A stretch of 64,000 nucleotides of DNA, taken from assembly GCA_037176845.1 (NCBI GenBank), contig JAYKXP010000024.1:613857-677856 (forward strand), written 5' to 3'. This document shows positions 49,750-63,123 of this stretch, piece by piece (positions within the stretch are counted from its first letter, which is position 1; every line of letters begins with the position of its first letter). The notes under the pieces are model-generated. The model was not told the origin of the DNA and made no database searches. It was given only the letters and a program-made list of their open reading frames with translations. The stretch comes from Paramarasmius palmivorus. Taxonomy: Eukaryota; Basidiomycota; Agaricomycetes; Agaricales; Marasmiaceae. Made by a program: the position numbers and the translations under genes.

Positions 49750-51179
49750 TGACGCGACGGACGATGAGTAGAGTTACTGCTGTGGCTGTGTCTCGATCGC
49801 TTCTTCTCGGACACTCGCTCACTCTCAGGCTGAGGATCGCTAAGTACCAAAAAGAATGCATGGGTCAGCGTCGCGATACTTGGTATGTCTGAAGTCTCCA
49901 ACTCTGTTTTTTCGTTTTAAAACTCTGGGCAGATTCCCTGCTCGCCCGGCCGTGAAGCCACTTGCCTGTACGACAACTTCATCGGGGCGGAAGCGCGCCA
50001 TCGGAAGAATGAAAAGAACTACCGTCAATTACACGACACTGCTGATTCTGAACTCTCATGGAATACTCATTCCAGATGGAGCAGCAAAATATGCTCTGGT
50101 GAGAAGGAGGCTGAGTGCAAGTCCTAGAGCCTGGGATGTACCGTAGATGAACGGCTCAACAGTAGACTGGAGCCTTCTTAGGCCCAATACAGCGGAAGCG
50201 TTACTGCTGAGGTCTTTACGGGGGTCTTGGTGGTGGGAACAAATTAAAGCGCATTCAAGCACGCTCTCGGATTCCGCTGCCAATTAGCTTACTGTCGCAT
50301 TCTTGCTGAACAGTAATACAACTCTCATGATAGGCTAGCTGCCATGTGCCTCCCGGGTGCGTTCAAATACGACATCAGTGTCTAAATAAACTGAATCATT
50401 TTCAGCATTTTGTGAGAGAGTAGAGAAAGCTTTCTATACATAGAGCGGCCGACCAGGCACTCATCCTTTCTCCAGATGACCTCTTGCCACAAATGAACGT
50501 TTTTATCCCTTCGCTCTGTGGTACGCTTCAATCTCATCTTTCTGTGCAGAATGGACTCTAAAAATGTACAGGTACCGCTCATGGAACACGCATTCCTCGA
50601 CGCCCTGACGCTCTCGGACCCGCTGATTTCTCGCTGAACCAGATGCGATGGCTCTCACTTTGTCTCCACCGTCCGATCAATTTCACCTACCTCTGTTGCC
50701 GAAGCTTGAAGATCAAGGCGAGGGAATCGCATGAAATGATCACTGCTCTCTTTCCCTCTGAGGTTCACCCATCTACGGGCGCTATAAATTTTTCGGTCAC
50801 TACACGATGGTTCGGTACCGGACAAGTCATGGGAGTCCTTATTCCTGTTAACGTCTTTGAAAGGCTGCATAGCTCTCATGCTCGTGTTGCAAGTTGCACG
50901 CCCATCGCAAAAGGGCTACCTCCGCAATGTACAGTAGTCCCTTACCCGTTTACATTATCTATTTTTTTACACTGTATCTATACTCGTTCTCATAGGCATA
51001 GGCTGTATCGTTCAAGGTTGGAGGTTCTCTATGCAAGATAAAATATACACGACAGTGCAACAGTACAAAAAAAGCATATCGATAGCGTCGGGTCAAAAAT
51101 GTTCTCAACTGTCATCACCATGAAGTGTCTATGAATGTTGTCAATGCGTTGATCCAATTTTTGGACAGGAGATGTAAAA
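49750..51179. other. Intergenic region of 1.4 kb
   Basis: This lies between the start of the DHODH gene and the stop of PRI1, both transcribed leftward. A 132-codon plus-strand frame (50643-51041) and a 96-codon one (49856-50146) lack recognisable motifs or splice support. No RNA gene was recognised. Confidence 0.35.
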
Positions 51180-52604
51180 CTAACCCATTTCGCGCTTTTC
51201 TCTTCTCACTTCCTCCATGAGACCTTGAACATGCATGTTGAGCATATCGACATATGGCTTTAACGCCGTTCTTTCCCAGTCTACATTTTTGAGATTTGGG
51301 TAAGAATTCATCACCAGGTAACGACGTCAAACTCACCCGAATGATGCTCCACTCCATCTTGATTTTGACTCCCAGCTGCATCTAGTTCCCTTAGCAGTTG
51401 ACCGACCGTGGGTACAGTTTCGGGGTCAAACTCATCGACGCGACTTGGATCGACGGGAACACAGACTCGTCCGGTTTTGGGGTGAATGCAGAATGGGGCT
51501 TTCAGCAAATGGTTCCGATGCTTTGAGACTTCGGCGTCGAGACGTGGGTAGGTGTATTGCAGAACAATATCTTCCATTGCGGCGGATAGAAGTGCCTGCT
51601 TCTCCATGAGTTCAGGTGTCAGAAGGATGCTCGAAACTCACTCGCTGTGAACCTGCTTTGCGAATCAAGGCTTTGAGATCGCCCCATTTCTTTTCCGAAG
51701 GACGATCGGGATCTTCTTCCCATGCCTTTTCAAGTTTGTCTACGATCTCCGAGTCTGGGATAAGCTCTAGCAGAGATTTGTAACCTGATTTGGACCCGAA
51801 ACAATCTTGGTCGTTCAGTATGAGGTCGGTGAACACTTCGACCAGGTCTTCGAGAGCTGCCCTAGATCTTTGTCAGTATTATTCATCAAGATAAAAATGT
51901 ACTGCGCACTGTAACGATGGTGGTAGCGGTTTACTCCCGGACCGAACGTTCACTTTCTTTCCCGAATCCTTTCCTGGTTGGACGACTGACATCCAGCTCA
52001 CGATTGCTTTCCGTTGTTCATCAGTCAACTCCAATGCCTCCCTGTCTGAAACCCAAAGATGTATCCCACGACGGCCAGAGTAGACCCAGAGGAGGTGTTG
52101 GTAACCATACTGATCGCGAATGGCTTTGTCAAGAACCCGAACGGCAGCGGCAATGAACCCCCAACATCGTTTACATATACCTGCGTCGGAACAGCATGTA
52201 CGTATGGGATCGTAGTCGGTCATGTCTATATCAAAAACGAGTTCCCGCTGTGAGGGTTTGAATGCGCCAGGTCGGACGGTTTTCTTATCTTTGGGCTACG
52301 TGTGAGAGGTGAGCTACCGAATCTGGGCAGGTTTCGCACTTACTTTGGCGCTATATACAGGCCCTATCTCAAAACGCGTCGGAACGTACAAGCATACTTG
52401 CTTCTTCAGGTCTTCAGCCGTACTGAAAGAGTTGTATCGTAGGTACACGTCTCCGGGCAGGGTGAAAGCGAATTCACGATGTGTGAACAATCTTGTCGGT
52501 GTTGGCTGATGATTTAGCCAGTTATATATAGCTTTGAAAGGGTAGAGTCGTCGATAAAAGGTGAGCATAACTTCCTTTACGGACGCGTCGAGGTCTTCCG
52601 ACAT
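51180..52604 (-). CDS. PRI1: DNA primase small (catalytic) subunit
   Basis: Pri1 makes the RNA primers of DNA replication within the polymerase alpha-primase complex. Met 52604 ([20 protein letters not shown]) is chosen as the conserved family start; the frame is open further upstream. Motifs: [38 protein letters not shown] with the catalytic DxD pair, the zinc-binding [50 protein letters not shown] and [13 protein letters not shown]. The last exon gives [19 protein letters not shown] and ends [12 protein letters not shown]. About five introns were inferred; the length fits the family (about 420-450 residues). Confidence 0.93.
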
Positions 52605-53392
52605 CGTGGTAAAGAGTAAAGAGGGTGTGACAGAACGTGTTGTCACAGCTCACACGTTTTCTTCAATCAAACCACCATGTTCCCAGGCGGCCTAGGACTA
52701 TCCATGGCTTTGGCACCAGCTTTCTCTCATAGCCTTTGTTCGTTAAGGATCTAAGACTGTCCTCGAGCTCGATCACAATGAAATTTGCTACAGCTGTTTA
52801 TAATAATAACTCGATCTGAAGGAACAAGTACACATGCCATCCCCACGACACGGAATGAAACTTTGAAACAACAATCACCACCTACGGACTACAAACACGG
52901 GTCAATATCAATTCATGGAATGCTTGCATATTGCTGTACACCACCACGGCAGGACGAATTTGACAGAGTGGCATCCCGGTCAACATGGCAAAGCGTCCCA
53001 ATAATCAGCTAATGCGGTAGGCTGCCGCGTGTCTTTCCGTCAAAATGCGCTCTGAGCCAGTTATCTAAAGACCAGAAGTTGTATTCTCACATCTTCATGG
53101 GAACGAAACATTTCTGTTTATCAAACTAGGCTTCAACTCTGCGTCGCTACGATTACATTGGGCCTGTCCAGAGGGGCACGGTGGGTACGCGATGAATGCC
53201 GGTCCCTCTGTTCTGGTTACCCGTGTATACTGAATAAGAAATTTTTAGACATGAACTCTCCCAAACGCTCGAATGAAATTTCTTGCACAAGCCAAAGAAG
53301 GTAAGACAATACGCCTGACGAAATTGCTTAAATACCGGCTCGCAAACTACCTTCACTTCACCTCCGGTCCTCTCCTCTTCATCTTCACTGCA
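52605..53392. promoter_or_regulatory. Upstream region of the manganese peroxidase gene
   Basis: This is divergent between PRI1 and the peroxidase. A TTAAATA at 53328-53334 lies about 60 bp before the peroxidase ATG and may act as TATA box. An inverted CCAAT (ATTGG) is at about 53157-53161. No further gene was seen. Confidence 0.35.
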
Positions 53393-55340
<1,948 letters not shown>

Positions 55341-55962
55341 GGAACTCATTGGTAACGCGACGCTCGGTTACTCTCGACGTTGTTCTTTGCTGTGTTTATG
55401 TATTCCCGCTACCGTTAGGTAGTGGGTCTTATAGCTCGATTGGCCATCACTTTTTGCAGCCCGATCGACATTTTACTATATAAGGAAATCCGTGACAAAT
55501 CCCTTTCTCGTCATCAAACTTCCTCATGCTCCCCTTCCTCCGTTACTTGTCCGTCCTTCCCCGTTCAACTTCAGGCATTCTTAGGAGATGTAGCTCTAAA
55601 TGTTCGACATATTTTCCCCTTTTTATAGGGGATTTCATCCTCAGCGAGAAAATGAATTTCCAATCCTGAGGTAATAATGATCATGTCATGCTGTGCCGGG
55701 ATGCCTGCGGATACAGATCTGGAGATCTACAGATCTCTCTGGTGACCTCCCTGAAATCCAGCCTGTCATCGCTTCTTCATACGTCTCTTTCATACTTCTC
55801 TTTGTTCAAGGACACAGTCACAGCTCATTTGACACTTTTCGGGATCCTAAATCGAGGGTGAAACTCACGATTTGGTGACCTTAGTGTTGTATTCTCCGTG
55901 ACACCAATGGTTCGGTTTTTGCATGGAGTCATCAGAATTTTGTTGAACTATCCCAGGCAGGA
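55341..55962. other. Region between the peroxidase and the large orphan gene
   Basis: This contains the peroxidase trailer and the presumed promoter of the next gene. A tandem of three 8-bp units sharing AGATCT lies at 55715-55738. No protein-like frame is supported. Confidence 0.4.
55715..55738. repeat. Three tandem AGATCTNN units
   Basis: AGATCT occurs at 55715, 55723 and 55731, an exact 8-bp period, about 225 bp upstream of the large orphan ORF. Each unit is palindromic. It could be a cluster of factor sites or a simple repeat. Confidence 0.5.
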
Positions 55963-58592
55963 ATGCTCAATGTTGGTAGCAACCTCGACGCTGTAGAAAC
56001 CATCAATGGAAGACATATTATCGTCGATGGCAGTCCGTATACAGTTTTAGGCGATCACGTCGTTGATGTGTTTTCCTTGCAACGTGTACTACAGGATCCT
56101 CAAACATCGTCAGATTTGAATCCTTCGTCGTACTTCACGGGATTGCCCAAGTTCAGTGCCATACGCTGGATCCGTAGCGAGCTGCCTTTCCTTCCGTTTA
56201 CGCCCTCCGCCGACATACACCATAATCACCTTTTCCGGGCTTTGCACCTCGATGTCGACACCATGTCAATCATAGAGGAGAAAGAGGACGAAGTTGCGCT
56301 GTTCACCTTGCGTTCGGACCTGAAGAAAGAATGGGATTACCATGAGAGAATGCTTCGCAAGGTTCTCCAGAAGCTGATTCGTGTCTCAGAACTACCACCT
56401 TCGGACGGTTTCAGGTTTTGGTCTTATCCACGACAGTACGGTTATCAGAAGCGATACGCGAGTGCCCGCAAATGTCGACGTCAGGTTCTTGCGTCTCGAG
56501 ACGCGTTTTCGCCTCTGGTTTCGGCCATCATATTCTATGTGAGGAGTCTGCAGCACCGGTTTCGTCAGCTAGGATACGCCGATGATAGGTGGTGGTCAAC
56601 AGTGGTAGAAGATGAGGGAATAAATATCGTTTGGTTCAGTACATGGGTGGAGATTTTCGTCACTTCTGCCGACCTGAAAAGTGGACCGTCAGGGGTTGGT
56701 GGAGTTCTTGACGCTCGGGAAGCAGAGAAAAACGGTTTGCTGAGTTACCTTCCGGTGTATCGAGCTGCCAAAATCCCCGTGTATATCTACTGGGGGGAAG
56801 ACGGTGCGTATCTCTCAGAAAGGATGTCCTCTGCTTTGAGAACCCTGGCGCCGAATAGGATTGCCCTGGAGCTAGCACGGTCGGATTCAGCTGTCGGCGG
56901 TTCGACAAAGGAACGGGTTAACTATCCGGAACCAGTGTCTTCTGTTGTTCGCTATCAAGACGGGTCTAGGATTTACAACAGTGTCCATGATTATTTCGCT
57001 GTGCGGCTGAAGTTGCGAGACCAGATTATGGGCATAGAGACCTTAGAGCAGCGGGTACAGCGTGAGGATCGCGAAATGCACGCCTTTGAAGACGGCTGGC
57101 CGACTAAGGCAGCGAAAGTGTACGTATGGGAGGAGGTCGATGGCGGATTTACGCGTACGTTGCTCTGTCGGGCGGAACGTTCGGATGTCTGGGAAGATTT
57201 CACGCCCAACCAGCGGAGATACGATTCGATAAGAAACGAATGGGACTTATTTAAAGGATTTTCACCTCAAGAAGTGGCAGATGACTGGGACGAGGAGTCC
57301 TTTGGATCAATGTTGGTTGATGACGGGGCAGTGTTCGGTGCAGATACCGCAGAAATCGAAGATCCTTTGCAGGTTTTCGAAGAGGATGTAGAAGCCGATG
57401 AAGAACCTGGAGAGGTTATCGATGCAATTCTGCCGTTCCTTTTTTCAGAAGAAGATACGGTGCCTCGGTATTCAGAATCTGAGAAAACATTGTTGGATAT
57501 CGCACGAAATCGATACGGATTCCAGGACCAATTCGATGTTTTGAACCAATCAGAGTTACTCGCCTGTCGGATGCAGTGGCAGAAGGTCCACAGAATGTTT
57601 GGGTTTACCAGCGCAGATGCGTCATCTGTGGTGAAGGACCACCTCACCTACTTTGCGTACGAGTTTTCCGGCGCGAATCCTCCTCTAAAATCCCCTTTGC
57701 TGGACCTGTCTTCGAAGGGACCTCGTGTTCCTTGCGTTAGACTCATCGAAGCTCCCGAGCCCTGGTATATCATTGCCGACATGGGAGCTTCGTACGTGGT
57801 CGCGGTGTCAGACGCTACTACAGTCCTTGAGGCCAGGCGTCGAAATTGGCCATCGACTAGCGTGGCCGTTGCGCACTTGCTGATAGAAGCTGGCCTCCCG
57901 TTTCACACATTTCGGATTGGGACACCTGTTTCAGTTCCTCGGCCTCTGAGGATGTACAGTCAATTAGGGTATAGGAGTCTGCATTACTCGTTCACTTCTT
58001 GGGATTATAACGCGTATGTTTGTCAACGGAACGCGTTCCTCCGCTCTGGACGCGGCCGTGCTGCACTCATGATGGGTGGAATAGTTGCTAGACTCGCGCG
58101 CAGTGTTGTCGATGTGGATGAAGTCTTGTGTGAGCATGTAGAGCCTGAGGGATACCTCGTCGTCGGAGTAGAAAGCAAGGAAGATGTTGGGGGACTCGAT
58201 GGCTGTGGCTATTGGGACCATGCGTTATCTCAGGATGAAGTGAACCTGATATGTGGTGTGTACGACGTCAGCACAGGTGAGAGTATATTTAATTGTGTAT
58301 TCATATTGCTGATCCTGGCGTAGGGGTGACAGATCGCTCTGGCGCGCCGCAATTGTCGCAGAAGTCGTGGTGGCCTAGACCTCACTCTTGGGCGCTAAGT
58401 GGTTTGAATACAGGTTTTTGGTCGCCCGAGGCGGAGGCATGGTTCTCAAAACGGCTGGAAAGCATATCAGAGGAGAGAGCAGTTCCTTACACTCATACGC
58501 AATGGAAACATAACATCAAGTTCTCGAAGGAAACTGTATCTTTGGCGAAAAACATTGAAAAGATTAGTAAAGAGTATTTGCGATCGGTTTAG
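55963..58592 (+). CDS. Large mushroom-type orphan protein (unknown function)
   Basis: Exons are 55963-58276 and 58324-58592, giving about 860 residues; the intron joins VSTG to VTDRSGAP in frame. No known domain is recognised. The protein is Trp/Tyr/Arg-rich in the first half (RWWSTVVEDEGINIVWFSTW, IPVYIYWGEDGAYLS), has a long acidic segment around residues 440-500, a Cys/His-poor middle, and a C-terminal block KSWWPRPHSWALSGLNTGFW followed by EAWFSKRLESI. From memory, similar proteins with this WWPxP...GxW...WFxxRL ending are common and uncharacterised in mushrooms. No signal peptide, membrane segment or enzyme motif was seen. Met 55963 follows a stop-rich leader. Confidence 0.75.
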
Positions 58593-58698
58593 AGATTCTT
58601 TGTCTTGTATCCGTAGTTGTCACGTTGCCCAATTTTAAAAACGAATCATGTTCACCGGGGCTGCCTACTGCGGAATTTGTATTCCAGTTCCGAGCGAG

Positions 58699-58705
58699 TA
58701 TATAA
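58699..58705 (+). promoter_or_regulatory. TATA box of the SKP1 paralog
   Basis: TATATAA lies 61 bp before the ATG at 58766, about 110 bp after the stop of the orphan gene on the same strand. Confidence 0.4.
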
Positions 58706-58765
58706 CGTCGCCGACCAGTAAGTGCGATGGTTTGCCATCTTCATCCATACACCCCACTTTGCATT

Positions 58766-59450
58766 ATGGTCCACATCGTTACCAACGACGATCAGCACTT
58801 TTTCGTAGAGAGAGACGTTATAGAACGCTCGTTGGTAGTCAAGCATATGTTAGAAGGCGTGTCTTCTGCGGCTATGTCCTGAGCATTGGGTGCTGATTCT
58901 TCCTACAGATCTCGGGGAGCGTGATGAAGCGGTTCCTCTTTTCAACGTGACCGGGCAAGTCTTTCAAAAAGTAAGAAATCTTTCATGTCATTCACTCTGC
59001 TAAAAAGGTACTTTGTAGGTGCTGGAATACTGCGAACACCATCGAGGGGAAGCAGTCTATTTTGAGTCAGATGACCTCGGAAGTAGTAGAAAACGGGAGA
59101 CCCGGATCAGTCCATGGGATCAACGGTTCTTACTCAGTCTAGACGAGGAGCTGGTGTTTGAAGTCATCCTGGCAGCGAACTATCTGGATATCCAGCATTT
59201 ATTGTGAGTCGGCAGTGGTGTTGACCGGTGTTTTCGAAGGACATTTATTTGTTTAGGGACATTGGATGCAGAGCAGTAGCTTGTAGTCTAAAGGGGAAGA
59301 CTTCGGGCGAGATGCGGGAGTACTTTATGTTGGAAAAGGACTTCTCCTGCGACGAGGAGATTGCAATAGCGATGGAAAACGCAAGTTCCTTTTCTTTCGA
59401 ATATAGCGCTATACCTGACCCTATTACAGGCGTGGGCAGAAGATCGTTGA
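58766..59450 (+). CDS. Divergent SKP1 paralog (SCF ubiquitin ligase adaptor type)
   Basis: Skp1 links Cul1 to F-box proteins. Exons: 58766-58856, 58909-58970, 59019-59203, 59257-59380 and 59430-59450. The POZ fold reads MVHIVTNDDQHFFVERDVIE, SLVVKHMLEG, AVPLFNVTGQVFQKVLEYCE and HHRGEA; the F-box-binding half reads ISPWDQRFLLSLDEELVFEV, ILAANYLDIQHLLDIGCRAV and KGKTSGEMREYFMLEKDF, ending NAWAEDR. Length and layout equal SKP1, but many core positions differ from the canonical gene, so this is a diverged extra copy. The last intron is GC-AG (GCAAGT..ACAG). The first junction works only with a GC donor (GCGTGT) at 58857; no GT site keeps frame. If that donor fails, the gene is a pseudogene. Confidence 0.72.
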
Positions 59451-59599
59451 AGCAAGGATATTGACCTCCGGAGGCTGATGTATTTTGTTCATGTAAATAC
59501 GGTCGTCCGAGTCCCATCGTGTCAATACCAGTAGGGTTTATAGCCTCTTTACCCAGGTATAAAGGAGTGAATTCGGTTCGTTCATTGCCTCTATACATT

Positions 59600-61421
59600 T
59601 TAATCGCTAGGTACTTGGTATGAGCCACCAGGAAGGGTCGAGTATTCCTGGACCCCTGTTGTGACAGCCTCTAATACATAAGCCTGATATGAGACGTGTT
59701 AGCAGTTGAATAGCAGCAGCGGCAAGACACGTACCATCTCTTGTGGTCTCAGAACAATTTTACCAGCGGCCATGGTTTCTATATGGCCGAGCTCCCACAC
59801 ACCCAGATGGCAAGAGATCGCCACCACGTCTTGCACGCGTAAATGATTTCCGAGGTGCTTGGAGTGGAATTTAGATCCCCCACTTTGGAAGCGTAGCGAG
59901 TGCTGTACCTTTGTCTTGTCAGTTATTGTAACGTTTATTGTGTTCGGAGTGTTTAAGTCGATCCACGATGTGACCGTTGTCTACATGTATAGGAGTCGGT
60001 ATAGACGAGTTCGTTTTCTTTATGCTCACCACATCTTTCCGCTCAACGGTGTATTCAACGCGGGAGTTTTCGAAACGGCGTTTTGAAAATCGATGGAGAA
60101 TATCGTTCAATACCGCAAATTGCGTGCACACAGAGGTGTTCATCTCCTGGAAAAGTTCCCGGCCCAGCTCTTCTTCTGTGTTGAACAAGCCTATTTTGAG
60201 CGATGTGATAGGCACCGTGTCGGGTATCTATTGGACTTTTGAGCTGGTGGTCATTGTGTCTCGTGTATTATAGCAGCCTTACTTTTACCGTTTCGTTGCT
60301 AGGAGAAATAGACTGCACTTGACCCACCAATGTCCATTCATCGAGGCCTTGCTTGTCGGCGAGGTTAGTGAGGACGAGTACGTTGCCGTGTGGCTGCAGT
60401 TGGTTCTTTCTCAGTACTTCTCGCAGCCCTTTAATTGATATCGAGTTGATGTGCATGGCAACAGTGGTGATGGTAGAGGGAGACAAGAGGCGGAAACGTC
60501 GAGCGCAGCAATACACAGCCTCGGGCCGGCCGCCTTCTCAGTGTCGCAGGGTTTTCTATACACAGTTTCAACCACGTCAATTCCATGGACTACCTATGTA
60601 GCTATGTACTCAGACGATATTTATGTGAACGAGCGAAATACATCTGTCGAGACATGTAGTCGTCACAAGCACGAGTGAGCAGAGTCGCATTGAGCTGTCG
60701 AGCGACCTGGTAGACTGCGAAGAGGAGTTAGAACTGTGTGCTATAGATTGTCGAGGCTTACCGTAGTCCACGTCATAGAGGCGCAAAAGCCCGTCGTTGA
60801 TGATGAACCTTTGCATTGTTTCCACTAGCTGAGTGACTCTCCATTCGCTTGCCAAGGCGAGAATCGCCAAGATATCGTCGAGAGCCATTCTTCGGAACTC
60901 CTCAGAGGAAATCCTGCAAGTATCGGCGATCTTTCGTAGTATGGCATGGGGAGTATCGAGGTGGTATATGAGCTCTGTCGTTTGGTGTTCAGTTTGCCTT
61001 ACTTCGGTAAGAAATAGGAGACGCACCCATAACTCTCCTTACAATGTCAGGAGTGAACCTCTCCACGTTCACGTGCATGAAGTCGAAGTCATCGTCGTCA
61101 GGGTCGATCAACTCTGAGAGCTGGGAGAAATAGCCGCTAACGACGCATAGCAGCGGGGCGGGTTGCTTCTAGAGAGTGGTCGACACCTTCCACGAGGATT
61201 TTGAACGAGAATGACCGGCCCCGTCGGTAATAGTAAGTGTCATCCAAACGAAGCGGCGGAGAGACCGATATTTCCCTGGATTCGCTTGAGGTTAGAGCTG
61301 GGGCTGAGAGAAGTATTTGAGTCTTCGGAATCAATGATGTCGTCCTCGAAAGAGATGTCGCTTTGGGAATCGATGTCACCGTTGAGGTTTGGTGAGGGAG
61401 AAGACATGCTGATGCTTGCAT
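59600..61421 (-). CDS. BTB/POZ-like gene with an apparent frameshift
   Basis: Spliced minus-strand reading gives YYYRRGRSFSFKILVEGVDH, then, one frame over, LLCVVSGYFSQLSELIDPDD, DFDFMHVNVERFTPDIVRRV, ELIYHLDTPHAILRKIADTC, DDILAILALASEWRVTQLVE, VYQVARQLNATLLTRACDDY and later NSISIKGLREVLRKNQLQPH, VVAISCHLGVWELGHIETMA and a C-terminus VQEYSTLPGGSYQVPSD (stop at 59602-59600). The order resembles a BTB fold followed by a BACK-like helical region. Frames change at a run of four C (61155-61158); no intron can bridge it, since the nearest GT..AG there is 18 nt. The start is uncertain: Met 61421 keeps frame, but an acidic alternative frame starts a few codons downstream. Confidence 0.45.
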
Positions 61422-62774
61422 TTCATTGACTTGATCGTTCTTTTATTCGATGCCATGGTAGAGCAAACATGGTCAGTAGACCACCGCAGCACTCCTTGCT
61501 GCGGTGGTCAGACTAGAGGCGTGACTTAGGGTAGGATTAACACGGTCGATCACCTGAAAATATTTAGCCGCGTCTCAGTTTTACTTCCGTGCATGCGTGA
61601 ATGTTGATAGGGACAAGATCTCAGAGCCCAGAGCTACAGGTTATGACGTTGTAAGCTGAACCCTAAATGTAGGTTCCTTAGTGTTCAGTGACCCTTTAAC
61701 TGTCTTAGGGTGTATGTGTTAGTCAGCCACGGTACTTGAGTATGCAAGGTTCTCTCGTCAGTGGAAAGGGCCACGTGAGTAGTGAGTGGTACAGAGCAGG
61801 TATAGGGTCCCTTTTAGCGAGGTTCTGAAAATGCGTTATTGACGGGAATTATCTTCACAGCAGGACTGAGAAGTTCTTGGAACGCGATACGGAGACGTGT
61901 CTGGTGGTGAAATGCCAGTCACACTGTAGTAAGAAGGTATTGCAAGGGAGACAAGCGGTGAATCTTGCTTGCCTTCTTAGATAGGCGTGAAACGGATTCG
62001 TTTCGTGAGGGTTGAGGTGCAGTCCCACAAAGGGGTGTATGGCTACGTCTTTCATTGCACGAACAAATTGTTTATGCAGTACTATATAAGACCCCAAGTT
62101 GGTATATGGCATCCGTTTATGTTCGATTTTTTGGTTTTCTTTTAGTGCTAGATAAACCATTGTGCACGCTTGGTACGTCCGGTCTCAGCATTGCCACCCT
62201 TCGGCTCGGTCAAGAACTGTTCTATCCACGTGAGTAAACTGTTATCCAGAGCCAGTTTTATAATAACAGTCAATACTAGTGTACCATCTGAAGATTTTTT
62301 TGTGGACCATCAACGTTTCATTGTCATCGTGATGCTGAAAGTGCAGTGTTGTGCGATGTCTAAGACATGAAAGCCTGTCTATGGCCTTGATGGCTGTTCG
62401 TGTCCTCGGCTTGGCACGGTTCTGACTATTTTGGCGACAGCCGCTTCGATAATAGTCAACATCGTACAAGTGTCTGCGGTGTTTTGCTCAGATGTGCCGT
62501 GGTGTGTTGTTCGTGCAAGTGCTGCTTGCCTTATGACATGTTCCACCATCGTGGTGTTGCATACGATTGCATCGGGACATATCTGTGTTTTGTGGTTGGT
62601 AGGATGGCGAATAGAAACCCGAAGTACGCGCGCTGTGCTGTTGAAGGAGTTGTTGGTGCACACGCACGATAGCGTGTGGGTTTGGTGACTATTTTACGTC
62701 GAGAGTACCAATGTCTGACGCATGCTCGTAGCGTTTCCATGCAGCATCCTGATAGGTCTTGAGGTACCGTTGAT
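61422..62774. other. Gene-poor stretch
   Basis: Only short frames without recognisable motifs are present. It should contain the promoter of the BTB-like gene at its left end. No transposon ends or RNA gene were recognised. Confidence 0.35.
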
Positions 62775-63123
62775 ATGGAGGAGAGCTCGTTGGAGAGGCT
62801 TAGTCGGATTTTTGGTAGGATGCTGGTCGTTCCAGAGACAGTGACGGACGTGGAGTGTGGAAAACCTGAAACGACGCCTTTGGGAATTCAAGGATTTATG
62901 CCCCGCTCCAGGCCTGGCGGCAGGATACTGATTCGCGATTTCCGCTCCGTAGCCGTTTCGGTACAGGAGTCACGATTTTCTGTAAGGTATGTCTGGTTCA
63001 TTTTCACGCTTCAAGATCGTGGATGTTATGTGTGACTATGTTTATGACAGGCTACAGTTCGCTAACCGCGGCTTCAAGCAATGCCACAATGGTAATCACA
63101 TGCAATCCGTACGGCTTCCATGA
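62775..63123 (+). CDS. Small spliced ORF of unknown function
   Basis: Exons 62775-62986 and 63051-63123 encode about 94 residues. The 64-bp intron has a consensus donor GTATGT, a TGTGACTAT branch-like site and acceptor ACAG, and splicing extends the frame (RFSVRLQFANRGFKQCHNGN). The peptide has no membrane segment, signal peptide or known domain. It may be a real short gene or the visible part of a larger or decayed one. Confidence 0.3.

Noticed and set aside
50643..51041. 132-codon plus-strand frame as a gene
   Set aside because: No motif, no splice continuation, and a competing frame in the same place starts equally well but stops early; evidence is insufficient.
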